Shown here piece by piece: positions 6,141 through 16,900 of a stretch of 51,927 bases of DNA (its first letter is position 1; each line of letters starts with the position of its first letter). The DNA lies in contig CANQBD010000011.1 in NCBI GenBank assembly GCA_947589245.1, positions 1-51,927 of the forward strand, in the 5' to 3' direction. This DNA comes from an uncultured Anaeroplasmataceae bacterium (lineage in GTDB: Bacteria; Bacillota_I; Bacilli_A; Acholeplasmatales; Anaeroplasmataceae). The notes under the pieces are model-generated. The model searched no databases. It worked only from the letters and a program-made list of their open reading frames with translations, and was not told where the DNA came from. Both the position numbers and the translations under genes were made by a program.

Positions 6141-6761
6141 TTATTCCTCAACAATTTCTACACTATATTTTTCATCAAGACCATGTTCTTTTAAAAAGGC
6201 ATTGAATTCTTCTGAAAGCTGTTTTGCTGAATATTCTCTATTTTCATTGGAATTAACTTTATGAGCATTGATGCTGGCTTTTGTCTTTTGATTGAGTTCA
6301 TCAATTTTTCTTGCAGTATCCGCATTGGCATTTTTAGCACCTTTTTTCATGTTTTCAATTACAAGACGACATTTAGCTTTAAAGCCTTTCGTGTGAAGAA
6401 ATTCTTTGAATTCTTGATTTTCTTTGGAGTTTCTTACTGCTTCAAGATTTGCTTTATCTTGTTCATGTTGCTGATAAGCATTTTCTTTCATTTGACTAAT
6501 GGCTACTTTAAATTTAGCCTTAATCCCTTTTGTGTTACAAAATTCTTCAAATTGTTTGGCAATTTCTTCTTCCGAAACGACATAATCAGTTTTATATTTT
6601 TCCATATTATTTTTCCTCCTATTTTCAATATTTTTTTGATTATTTTCCGAATGGATTATTAATATTTTAATTTTTTCTTTAAAAGTTTTGGCTTCCATAA
6701 ATTTAATAAATTCAGCATCACTTATTACATTATTTGTATAAGTATCATTATTATTTTTCAT
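6141..6761 (-). CDS. hypothetical protein with four degenerate repeats
   Basis: This 206-aa, charged, soluble protein has no signal or membrane segment. It contains a recurring helix module, best seen as FEEFCNTKGIKAKFKVAI, FKEFLHTKGFKAKCRLVI and FNAFLKEHGLDEKYSV, with a more diverged first copy, FIKFMEAKTFKEKIKILI. Copies are about 45-55 residues apart and joined by Asn/Lys/Glu-rich linkers. I recognise no family. It is the last gene of the leftward island run, 24 bases after the membrane protein gene. Repeated charged helical modules suggest protein or nucleic-acid binding, but no function is claimed. Confidence 0.65.
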   Translation of the reverse strand: MKNNNDTYTNNVISDAEFIKFMEAKTFKEKIKILIIHSENNQKNIENRRKNNMEKYKTDYVVSEEEIAKQFEEFCNTKGIKAKFKVAISQMKENAYQQHEQDKANLEAVRNSKENQEFKEFLHTKGFKAKCRLVIENMKKGAKNANADTARKIDELNQKTKASINAHKVNSNENREYSAKQLSEEFNAFLKEHGLDEKYSVEIVEE

Positions 6762-6785
6762 TTTAAATGATCATCACCTCAATTT

Positions 6786-7610
6786 TTAAACCAAACTTGT
6801 TTTGTTAAGGATGAGTTTACTTACAAAAGCAAGTCCAATACTAAATAATAAACCACCAGCTAAACACATAATGACATTTAAAATTCCTGCATCCAGTGGT
6901 GTCATCATAGGAATCATCATAAACAAAAGCATTCCACCACCTAAAACACAAATGATAGATAGCCATAATTTGGTTTTTGCAACACATGCTAACGTTAAAG
7001 CGATAGAAATAAAGATAAGTAAAATAAACATTTTTGAAATTAAACAACAAATGATTGTACCTACATTAAATCCATCCATACTAAATGGAAGTCCAGCAAT
7101 TGCTCCACCTTCAGCATACATAAGAGCAACAATCTTATCTTTATCAATTTCCTGTAATAATTCTTTTGTCAAATTATCTCTAGAAAATTCATCATCAAGA
7201 AAGTCTGAATACTTTTCATGTCTTGGAATTAACTCTTTAATACTTCGAGCTAGATAATCTAAACTTTGCATAGCAAAATTACCTTCTCTATGTAAATCTA
7301 CATGCGAATTATCCTTAAATGTTACTCTAAGATTAAACCAACCGCAATCAGTAATAGAAACTATATCTGTAATTTCAAATGCTCTTTCAACATCACTAAT
7401 TAAACGTTCAAATTTTCTATTGTATGCTTCTGATGTTGTTTTATATGACCACGAACACACTTCTTTCTTTGTATGAAAATTAGTTCTCTTATAAGAAATC
7501 CAATTCTTTGATATTCTAAGTAAATCAGTGTATGCGTCCTCGTCATAACCATAAAAAACATAATCCGTAACAAGCGAAATTTCCTTTATATTGTTTAGGG
7601 TTATTTCCAT
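6786..7610 (-). CDS. hypothetical protein with C-terminal membrane segments
   Basis: This 274-aa protein has a soluble N-terminal part (about 1-175) and three hydrophobic segments near 190-212, 217-240 and 245-268, so the N-terminal domain is probably cytoplasmic and membrane-anchored. I do not recognise the soluble domain. The start is supported by AAAGGAGG about 10 bases upstream. It is 24 bases downstream of the vWA gene and 24 bases upstream of the repeat protein, so all three are probably co-transcribed. A membrane-anchored partner next to a vWA protein and nucleic-acid enzymes would fit an effector or sensor role, which is inference only. Confidence 0.65.
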   Translation of the reverse strand: MEITLNNIKEISLVTDYVFYGYDEDAYTDLLRISKNWISYKRTNFHTKKEVCSWSYKTTSEAYNRKFERLISDVERAFEITDIVSITDCGWFNLRVTFKDNSHVDLHREGNFAMQSLDYLARSIKELIPRHEKYSDFLDDEFSRDNLTKELLQEIDKDKIVALMYAEGGAIAGLPFSMDGFNVGTIICCLISKMFILLIFISIALTLACVAKTKLWLSIICVLGGGMLLFMMIPMMTPLDAGILNVIMCLAGGLLFSIGLAFVSKLILNKTSLV

Positions 7611-7634
7611 AGTGCATCAACCTCCTTTGATGAA

Positions 7635-8282
7635 TTACTTCTTATTTCTTTTCTTATAATCCTCGTCAATTTCAGCACGCCAAGATGAATCTATTTTTTT
7701 ATTTCTTCTTGCACTGCCAATTGCCATATTTAAGGACTTATAATTCAATTCAACACCTACTTCATCACAATTGTAATTAACAGCATTTTCTTTTAAGATA
7801 CCAACTTTTGCGGCTTCTTCAGCTGCATCAATATTAGCACCCAAGAAAATAAACTCCCAACCTAACTCTCTTTGCTTTTCGATTAACTTTTTAATGTTAG
7901 CATATGTATATTCATGACTAACATTTTCTTGACCATCTGTTGTAATAACAAATAAAGTCTTAGCTGGTTTTTCTTCATCAGATAATGAATCTTGCACCTT
8001 CACAATATGTTTAATAGCTGAACCAACAGCATCAAGTAAAGCTGTACATCCTGATGTAAAATACTCCTTATCAGTCATTTTACCTACTTCTTGAAGATTA
8101 ACTCTATTATGAAGCACCTTAGAATCATCACTGAATAATACTGTTGAAACAACTGCTTCACCAGTTTCTTTCTTTTGTTTTTCAATAAGTGAATTGAATC
8201 CTCCAATAGTATCAGCTTCTAATCCACACATCGAACCACTCTTGTCTAAAATAAATACTAACTCTGTTAAATTCTCTTTCAT
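7635..8282 (-). CDS. von Willebrand factor A domain protein
   Basis: The protein (215 aa from the chosen start) is essentially one vWA domain, a metal-dependent protein-protein interaction fold. The MIDAS residues are visible: DKSGSM near residue 12, the Thr in SGCTALLDAV and the Asp in TTDGQEN. No signal or membrane segment is seen, so it is cytoplasmic. I start it at ATG 8282, because GGAGG lies at 8290-8294. An upstream in-frame start at 8354 has no comparable site. It lies 78 bases downstream of the RelE-UvrD helicase gene and looks part of the same run. vWA proteins often pair with ATPases in defence or chaperone-like systems. Confidence 0.85.
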   Translation of the reverse strand: MKENLTELVFILDKSGSMCGLEADTIGGFNSLIEKQKKETGEAVVSTVLFSDDSKVLHNRVNLQEVGKMTDKEYFTSGCTALLDAVGSAIKHIVKVQDSLSDEEKPAKTLFVITTDGQENVSHEYTYANIKKLIEKQRELGWEFIFLGANIDAAEEAAKVGILKENAVNYNCDEVGVELNYKSLNMAIGSARRNKKIDSSWRAEIDEDYKKRNKK

Positions 8283-8360
8283 TTTTGTATCCTCCTTGGT
8301 TATTTGCAAAGATAGTATACCAAAAATAATAATCGAATTGGTCGCATCTACCACGACATT

Positions 8361-10979
8361 TTAAAAATATAAAGGTGCCTCTCCATAATCATATAGAACT
8401 TGATTTAAAACAAATAAATCATATTCTTTTTTCTCTATAAAATATTCTATGATCAAATCAGCCTTAGATGAATGTGATAATACAAATCCAGCTTTTTCAA
8501 GTAGATCGATTGTCTCATCTAGATTCAACATTAAACCAAAGCATAATGCTATAGCGGTTTTTCTGCTTGGTTTAAAGTTTCTATCAGATCTAATCTTTGA
8601 GAACAATCTTCTATCTATGTGAGCTCTATTATAAACTTCAACTTCATCAAGTTGCTTAGTATCGATGTGATAAAATACTGCCTCTTGAAATGTATCATCC
8701 ATATGATCTAAAACTTCATTAAGACTTCGAGATTTCTTTCCTTTTTTTAATGAACCATCAACAGTGCTCATCATTTTGCATTCAGAAGGTGCAAAGTCTC
8801 CTAGACTATCCTCTAAAACAATAAATTCTTGTTTTCCTAAATGCTTAACTATATATTTATCAACATCTTCTTTAATTTTTGAAGTGTCTTCATTTTCTTT
8901 TTTAGTAACAATAAGGTTTGATGGTTCACCATAACTTAAAACATATGCTTTTATTTGAGCACGTGTTATTGAAACATATAATAAACATCTTTCAATTGTA
9001 TAATTTTCATCATTATCAGTCTTGTCAATATTAGTACTTGGCATTGGAATAATATTTTTATTTACTGAAATAGCAAATACATATCTAAATTCTAAGCCCT
9101 TTACTCTATGCATTGTAGCAACACGAACTCCTGGCTCGCTATTATTATCTTCTTTATTACTATTTATTTCATAAGAAGGAATACCGTTTTTATTTAATTC
9201 TTTGCTAGCAAGTTCAATTTGCTTGTGAGTTCTAGAAACGATACATATTTCTTCATAATGAACGCCACTGTCAACTAGTTTCTTAATTTCATTTGAAACA
9301 TATTCTAATTGCTCATTATAAGTTTTGAAGTTTTGAATAACTGGTGCTTCACCATGCGTTAAAGACTGACACTTATTAAAGCCAGCATATTCTGTATCAA
9401 CATCATCAAAATTAATACCATGTAAGAAACTATATGCGTACTTTCTTGTCTCTTCAGTAGTTCTATAGTTTATTTTTAATAAACTACTTCTACCTTTAAT
9501 ATTAATTCCGCATTTAGATAAAACTGCTTTGTTCTTATAAATTCTCTGATGTGAATCACCAACAACAAAGATGTCATTTTCGTGTTCATCGCCAGCATAT
9601 TGCCTTAAGAATTTATATGCATTAGCACTAATATCTTGGCCTTCATCAATAATTATTGAATCATAAGGAACCTCTGGTTTTAATCTTAATGTTTCTCTAG
9701 CCTTATATGTGGCATAATCAATATCCATTTTTTTATCTTTTTCTAGCATTGACATATATTCTTCAAAAACATGCCATACATTTAATCTTTGGCTTCTATC
9801 AAGTCTAATGCCACGTCCTACTCTAGGAACAGATATATATTTTTCAACAGTAAGATTATCCATTACAGTTGCAATCTTACGCCATTCTTCCATATAGAAT
9901 GATGAATCTAGATCAAGATTAACTTTAGCTAATTCAATAGCTTTATCCCAGTAGTTTAATAATGTATCTTCATCATAAACTATTGAAGCATTCTTTCCTT
10001 TAGATTTTAAATAAGAAATAATAACTGAATCTATACCTTTTACATCTAACTTTTTAGCTTCTTGAAGGCTCAATATTTTCATAATATTGGTTTCAATATC
10101 ACCCACTAGGTTTGCGGTAAATGTCGTAAATAAGACCTTTTTATCCATACCTAGTAAATATTTAGCTCTATGCATAGCAACAACTGTTTTACCAGTTCCA
10201 GCTTCACCAGATACTCTTGCTGGGCCAGAAAAATCTCTATCTACTAATCTCTTTTGAGAGGGATGTAAGAATACTCTCCATTTATCAAGAGGTGCATCAA
10301 ACATCTTATCTAATTCTTCTTGGCCTTCAACAACAGCAAATGAACGAACATTTCCGCTTGTCTTTAAAGCTTTATCAAAATCATCAGTTGATTCATTTTC
10401 AGCATCTAAGTCTTGAATCAATTCTAATACCTCAGAATAATCAACACCATTAACCAAAAATTCTAAATATTCATAAACATCATTTGAGAATGCTTTCTTA
10501 TTTTCAAAGAATTCTGATTCGTTCTTTATAGATCTAACAAATTGTATTTGTAATTCTGGTAGACCTAGAGCTATTAATTGGTCATCAGTGTACTTATCAA
10601 ATAGTTTATTAACAACAGGTTTTTCTTCAGTCTTAATAGGAATAATATCATATAGTTGAAGTAATCCAGTTAATTTATTTACTTCTATTTTCTTTGATTT
10701 CGCCCAATCATATGCCTCATCGTGATGATCTACCCATAGCAAAATATAGGTGTTAGTCTTCTCTTGTATGGCAATAATAACTCTATATGTTTTATCCACT
10801 CTTCCTGAATAAAATTTGTCATCATATGGATTGAAAATCTTCTCAAGATTGATTCCAGGATCTTTAGGATTTTGTTTAAATTTCTTTATAAAATTGTTTG
10901 TTTTATTTTGAATTCCTAGAGGTAATTCAGTAAAGGCTGACAAAAAATCACTATATATTGCTATTGTAACATTTGACAT
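8361..10979 (-). CDS. UvrD/Rep-type helicase with N-terminal RelE/ParE-like domain
   Basis: This 872-aa protein has three parts. Residues 1 to about 105 resemble a RelE/ParE toxin fold (FYSGRVDKTYRVIIAI, then ILLWVDHHDEAYDWA). Residues about 240-710 are a superfamily 1 helicase: Walker A GEAGTGKT near 263, motif II IIDEGQD near 443, motif III GDSHQRIY, motif IV NYRTTEE, motif V MHRVKGLEF near 626 and motif VI YVSITRAQ. The last about 130 residues (VYNRAHIDRRLFSKIRSD, FGLMLNLDETIDLLEKAGF) are a helical module also seen fused to other enzymes in Firmicutes. The start is supported by AAGGAGGG. The gene follows the giant helicase by 15 bases. It may be a DNA-remodelling component with toxin-like RNase or DNA-binding activity. 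Confidence 0.85.
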   Translation of the reverse strand: MSNVTIAIYSDFLSAFTELPLGIQNKTNNFIKKFKQNPKDPGINLEKIFNPYDDKFYSGRVDKTYRVIIAIQEKTNTYILLWVDHHDEAYDWAKSKKIEVNKLTGLLQLYDIIPIKTEEKPVVNKLFDKYTDDQLIALGLPELQIQFVRSIKNESEFFENKKAFSNDVYEYLEFLVNGVDYSEVLELIQDLDAENESTDDFDKALKTSGNVRSFAVVEGQEELDKMFDAPLDKWRVFLHPSQKRLVDRDFSGPARVSGEAGTGKTVVAMHRAKYLLGMDKKVLFTTFTANLVGDIETNIMKILSLQEAKKLDVKGIDSVIISYLKSKGKNASIVYDEDTLLNYWDKAIELAKVNLDLDSSFYMEEWRKIATVMDNLTVEKYISVPRVGRGIRLDRSQRLNVWHVFEEYMSMLEKDKKMDIDYATYKARETLRLKPEVPYDSIIIDEGQDISANAYKFLRQYAGDEHENDIFVVGDSHQRIYKNKAVLSKCGINIKGRSSLLKINYRTTEETRKYAYSFLHGINFDDVDTEYAGFNKCQSLTHGEAPVIQNFKTYNEQLEYVSNEIKKLVDSGVHYEEICIVSRTHKQIELASKELNKNGIPSYEINSNKEDNNSEPGVRVATMHRVKGLEFRYVFAISVNKNIIPMPSTNIDKTDNDENYTIERCLLYVSITRAQIKAYVLSYGEPSNLIVTKKENEDTSKIKEDVDKYIVKHLGKQEFIVLEDSLGDFAPSECKMMSTVDGSLKKGKKSRSLNEVLDHMDDTFQEAVFYHIDTKQLDEVEVYNRAHIDRRLFSKIRSDRNFKPSRKTAIALCFGLMLNLDETIDLLEKAGFVLSHSSKADLIIEYFIEKKEYDLFVLNQVLYDYGEAPLYF

Positions 10980-10994
10980 ATAATCGGTCCCTCC

Positions 10995-13900
10995 TTACTC
11001 AGCTGTTATTTTTTCAAAATCATCTATTGAATTTACTACTTCAAATCCTTTTTCAACAAATGCATCTTTATAATCCATTTGCTCATTAGTTAAATAGACT
11101 ACATCTAAATTATCCCACTCAAGTTCTGCTATTTCACCAGTTTCTAATTCAAAACCTACAGTTGTTGGTGGAATCATATTTCTCTTTATACATTCTTTAA
11201 TAAATGCCTTTGCATCAGCATCTACTACTTGTTGAACTATATCTTTCCATTCATCAGATACTGTTTCATCAATCTTTTCAACATTATCTAGAATAGAATA
11301 ATATTCGTCATCTAATCCCTGTTGAGTAACAGTTATAAACGAATCCATAAATTGCATAATATTATTGAATTGAATATATGCATTCCAATCAAAAGCAAAA
11401 TTAATCTTTCTCTTTTGAATATAATCTTGAATATAAGAAACAACAGTCTTTTTACCATCATCAAATAGATATGCTGACATCTGACAATCGTTATCTATAA
11501 CATATTTATCAATCGTTTTAAGATTATTTTTATCTATTATAGATAATTGATTATTTAATTGAGCCAATTCATATAAAGCATCTTCTTTCTTGTATGCTTT
11601 ACCAATCATAGCATTGAAATAAGCTTCAGCAGTTGCTTTAAATATTGCCTCTGAATCACTATTCTTTAAATAATTAATTAGCAATCTAAATGCATTTTTA
11701 TAGTTAACAGCTAACTTATTTCCTGCCAATTTAGAAGGAAGATTCTTTTCATCAAACACTTCAGTTGCAAATATTTTGCCGTCATTTATTTCTTTAACAT
11801 CACGCCAGCTCAAACTCCATACTCTATAATTACCAGAATAAATAATTGCATCTCGCTTTATAGAGTCTTTATGAACTATATCATTATGGTATTTAAAGCC
11901 ATCTGTGAAAATTGCTATTTTCTTTTGTTTATCATCAGTTGGAGTTAATACAAAATCTGGCTTAGATGGTGAAATTACATTTTGCATTGGATCAAGATAT
12001 ACTTGAGGTTCAATACGCCATTTTTGACCATTAAATGTACCAATATAAATATTTTTATTAGCACCTGTAACACTCCAAGAATCTGCTTCATTTTGTAATT
12101 TTGCTAAGAAAATATCTTCTAGCTTGCTATCTGAATCACCATCACTATATCCATTTAAAACTTGTCCCAAATAATTGAAGACATAATTTCTCTTGATAAT
12201 ATCATGATGTTTTTGATTTTGGTATGTTCTTAAACAGCTGTAGCATGATGAATCTTCATCACAGTTAGGACACTTTTGAGCCAAATTCATCGCATTGATT
12301 AAAACATGTAAAATGGTATCTTTATTATTTAATCTCTTAACATGACCTGCTCCTCCAGGAGTTTTATCATATAAGATATAACTATAATTTGAACCACCAT
12401 TATAATAATATTGTAAACATCCAGCAATTTCTGTGTTTTCAATATTTAATTCTTTACATGCAGCCAAAATCAATGCTTGAAGAATAGAATATGCTTCTTC
12501 ATGAATTTTATTACCAGACATTAATGGTTGATTGATTCTAATTCTAATAATATCTGTTTTAAATTTATAACCTAATGAATACTTTTCTAATTCAGTACCC
12601 TTCTTACATGGATATCCTTTTGAATCTTTATGGCCTTTCTTATCAGGTAAAGTCTTCAAGAATAGATTTGTTCCTGCAGGTGCTTCTATTGTATATCCGC
12701 AAGTAGGACATACAAAGAAATCAGTAGTATTCAACATAGCCATTTCACCATCATTACCAACCATAGCAATACTTACTTCGGTATCGCCGATCATATACTT
12801 ATTTTCAGCTGCTGGTTCATTATTACTAAAGAATGAAGCTTCTGTTCTATACGTTTTTTCTGGCTTAATTAAAGATGGTTTTCCAACTTTTTCATCAGCT
12901 ATAAAGCCAAATTCAGGAATCAAGAAAGTTTTAATTTTCTTTGAATCTAATTCTGCGGCACATTGCTTACAATTACACAAAGGATGTTTATCGCCTTTTG
13001 CAACAAACACGTGTGTTGTAACATTTAAAGTTCTACAATTATCACATTCAACATAATCATACTTTCGCCAATCAAATCCAGGAACCTTCTTAATGAATCT
13101 TGAAGTAACAAGTTTATTGTTAGCTACAACCTGACATCCAGGAGCATATTCAGATATTGCCATGGATAAGTCTCTAGATAAATCTAATCCACTTAGATCA
13201 TCTGCCTTTGTTTTAGTATTACTTTCAAGTTCAACTGTATCTACAGGGAATCCATATTTAGGCAATATATTATTTCTTGATAAGAAATTAATTATTTTTT
13301 CTTGTTCATATGTTTGAATTCGTTTTAAGAAGCTAAATTGTTCGCCTTCGCCAGCTGCTTTGGCTTTGTCATATTCTGTTCTTAATGTATTTAATTCTTT
13401 TAAATATACATCTCTAACTTCAAATAAACTTGGATACTCATCGTGATTAGAAGCAAATAACCATTTTACCCAGCCAAAAGAATCAATCATAAATTTTGAT
13501 TGTAATGAATTTGGAACAGACTCCTTTAAATATTCTTTCAAATCATCTCTATATGAAGATTCAGATTCTAAAAAAGATTTAAATACTTCATATCCACTTA
13601 ATCCTGTCTTATCACATTTTTCCATCATATCTTTAGCATTAGTAAAGTAATCAGGATAAATCTTAAAGAAATATGAAAATGCTGATGAATATAAATGTCT
13701 AATACAAATCTTTTCATTATCAACTTTGAATTGTGGTGGCAAGATTGTACCACTTATCATTTCTGTTGGCTTTTCAAAATAATTGAAATCATGATTAGAT
13801 TTGTTACAAAATGTTAAAGCAAATGCAACAGATTGAGCGCTACGACCAGCACGACCTGCTCTTTGAGCATAATTTGATGCTGATGGTGGCATGTTTCTCA

Positions 13901-16900
13901 TGAATACAGTTTCCAAATCACCAACGTCAACACCCATTTCAAATGTTGTAGAGCAGCTCAAAACATCTATTTTTTGATCTTTAAATAGATTTTGATAGTT
14001 ATATGCTTCTTCTCTATTTAATTGGGCTGTGTGTTCAACAACACGCATAGGCTCAATTGCTAAATCGTGATACATTCTATAATAATGATTACTCTTTTCA
14101 ATTTCATCATTATCTATTTCAACTAGATTACCATCACAATGATAAGTAGGGCATACACCTTTTACATTAAATGCAGTTATCTTATTACATCTGTCGCAAC
14201 GACACCATTTTTTATTTTTATCAACTACCAAATTCTCTAAATTAACTTTGTAGTGAGCGTTGTTATCTCTATATAATATTTGAGGTTTTCCAGCTGCATT
14301 TGGTGCAAAGAAGGCACCCCAGATTTGATCAAGAACTTTTTTAACATCCTCACGTTCAATCTTATCATCTACTTTTTTTAGTACTCGAGTTAAATAATCT
14401 AAACGCTTATTTGAGAATGAATCATTTTGAGGTATAAATGATCTAACATACTTACTTCCGGAATCTTTCAAATATGTTAACTCAATGCCATTATGCGTAA
14501 AGAATTCTTTATCATTAGCATTCATTCCTTTTGGATAATACATAGCTGCATCAGCTAACATACCCATTACAAATACCATACAAATATCTTTTACTTCATC
14601 TACATTCAAGTTGTATTTTTTATGTGGGCCAAATTTTAAAACATTATTAAAATCAAGTCCTAATAAACCCAAACCAATCAATGAATTATGGGAATTACAA
14701 TCGACAAATTCTTTTAAGACTGCCTGCCATGCGACTTTCTCATAGTCAAATGAAGCAACAGAATTTGTTTTTAAACAATGTAAATATTCATCAAATGGAA
14801 TAATTTTATTATCTTTCATTCGAGTAGAAAGATTACTGATAAATAATGGCAATTCAGTTTGATTATTTTTAGACGAATTCAACTCTTCTCTTATTAATCT
14901 GCCATACAAAATTCCATCATATGAAACTGAAAAGTAGCTTGAAAAATATGCAGCTGCTTGTCTACTATCTGAGAATGCGATAAATTGTTTTGCTTTTGCT
15001 TCCTCTTCAACAGATTCTCTTAAATCTACATCAAATCCATCATCCTCATTTGATTCATGTATAATAACTTTTTTTATATGACTAGGTAATTCCTCGAAAA
15101 GGGATGTACCAATAACTGATGTTGATGCCTCTTGACCAGAGAAAAAACCTCTTAAAATACCTAATCTATTAACATTTTCGCAACTAACACATTTAGTAAC
15201 TCTACCATCTACTTCATTAGTTGTTTTTACCTTAACGACTTTAACAAAATGTGATTCATCATGGCCACAAGACTTTTTATGAACTTCCTTTTCAGAACGT
15301 ATAAATCCACAGTGTGGACACAATTCATAATTTTCAACAACCAAATTTGAATGTTCTAAAGTTTCATCTTCATCAGTATCATTAACTTGGTTTCCAATAT
15401 AAAATGCTTCTTTGATTTCATCAGATTCAGCGCTTGATTTTTGAACCAAATAACTGTTTGAATCAATATAACCGAGTAGATATAAGGCATGGCACTGTGT
15501 ACATGTTACTGCTTCAAATACCTTATATTCTTTATCACCAGAATAAATCATATTTTTTCTTGATAAGAATAAATCTTTATGTGGCGCCAAAGTAATAAAA
15601 ACACCTTCTGTTGCACGTAAAAACATGTGGTATCTAGAATCAAATAATTTAGATTGATTCTTTGCTGCTCTAGATGCAACATCAACAAAAGCAGAAATTT
15701 CTTTTTCATTAAAGTTTGAGTATTCTCTAATTTCTTTGATACTTTTTGGTCTATTTAAAAACTTCTTGATTTTCCAAAAAGTATTATCACAAATTAATAA
15801 ATCATATAAGTATATGCTTAAAGAATCAGCCTCTACTAAGCCAAACTGATACTCTTTTTCTATTTCTTTAATTATATATTTGTCATCATAACCATAATCG
15901 ATTAAATTATTTACAAATTCATAAAAAGCAGGTCCTAGTGTATACTTAGAATCCAGTTGTTCTAATTTAATTCTCTTTGCTCTGATGATATTTTCTTCTT
16001 TAAATGTGGCAGAACATAATCTTTCTGCAAATGTAATAACATCTTTATTTGAATCCTCATCACCTAATGTGGCGCTAGTTAAAATATATTGAGGTTTCTT
16101 ATTATTTAATTTAGCAATTAATCTTCTTAGAAGCATTGACACTTCTATTCCTGTCGAACCAGTGTATGTATGTGCTTCATCGAGAATGATAAATTTCCAG
16201 TTACTAGCCTTATCACCATCGAAAAAAACATTATCTTCTGGTCTTAGCATCAAGTACTCTAACATTGCATAGTTTGTAATAAGAATGTGTGGAGGCCTTG
16301 CTTTCATTGATTCTCTAGATAATCTTTCGTTAGATAATGGTTTTTGAAGTCTTACATCATCAATTCTTTTACCATTCAATTCTATATATTGATCTATTGC
16401 GCCTTTTTGGCCTTTCATAGTCTTATCATAGTGTTTAGTTTGACCAGTATAACATCCAAACGAAATATCAGGATATTCAATAAAGGTTTTTCTTAGTCTA
16501 TCAATTTGGTCATTTGCTAAGGCATTCATAGGATAAATAATAAGTGCTCTAACACCATCATCTAAAGTACCATTTTCTTTTTCCCTCATTAATTCATTAA
16601 TTAAAGGTAGCAAGAAACATTCTGTTTTACCAGAACCTGTACCTGTAGAAACAATCAAATTTTCACCATTTATTGCCTTTATCAAAGCCTCTTCTTGATG
16701 TTTATGCAAATTGGGAATGTTATATAATCTTTTTAAATATTGAAAGTCAGATGATATAATCCCGTCTTGAATTAATTGAGGAATACTCCTTCCTTTTTCA
16801 AAAGAATTTGTAACATCTAAATATGGACCCTTTTCAAAAGATTTACTTTCTTCAAGACGTCTCTCGAATGTTTCCTTATAGTCAGGATCTTTAATATCAA

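Noticed and set aside
6261-7257. Plus-strand ORFs of 133 and 151 codons opposite the repeat and membrane protein genes
   Set aside because: They are antisense to genes with good ribosome binding sites and operon spacing, and their composition is that of reverse-frame shadows.
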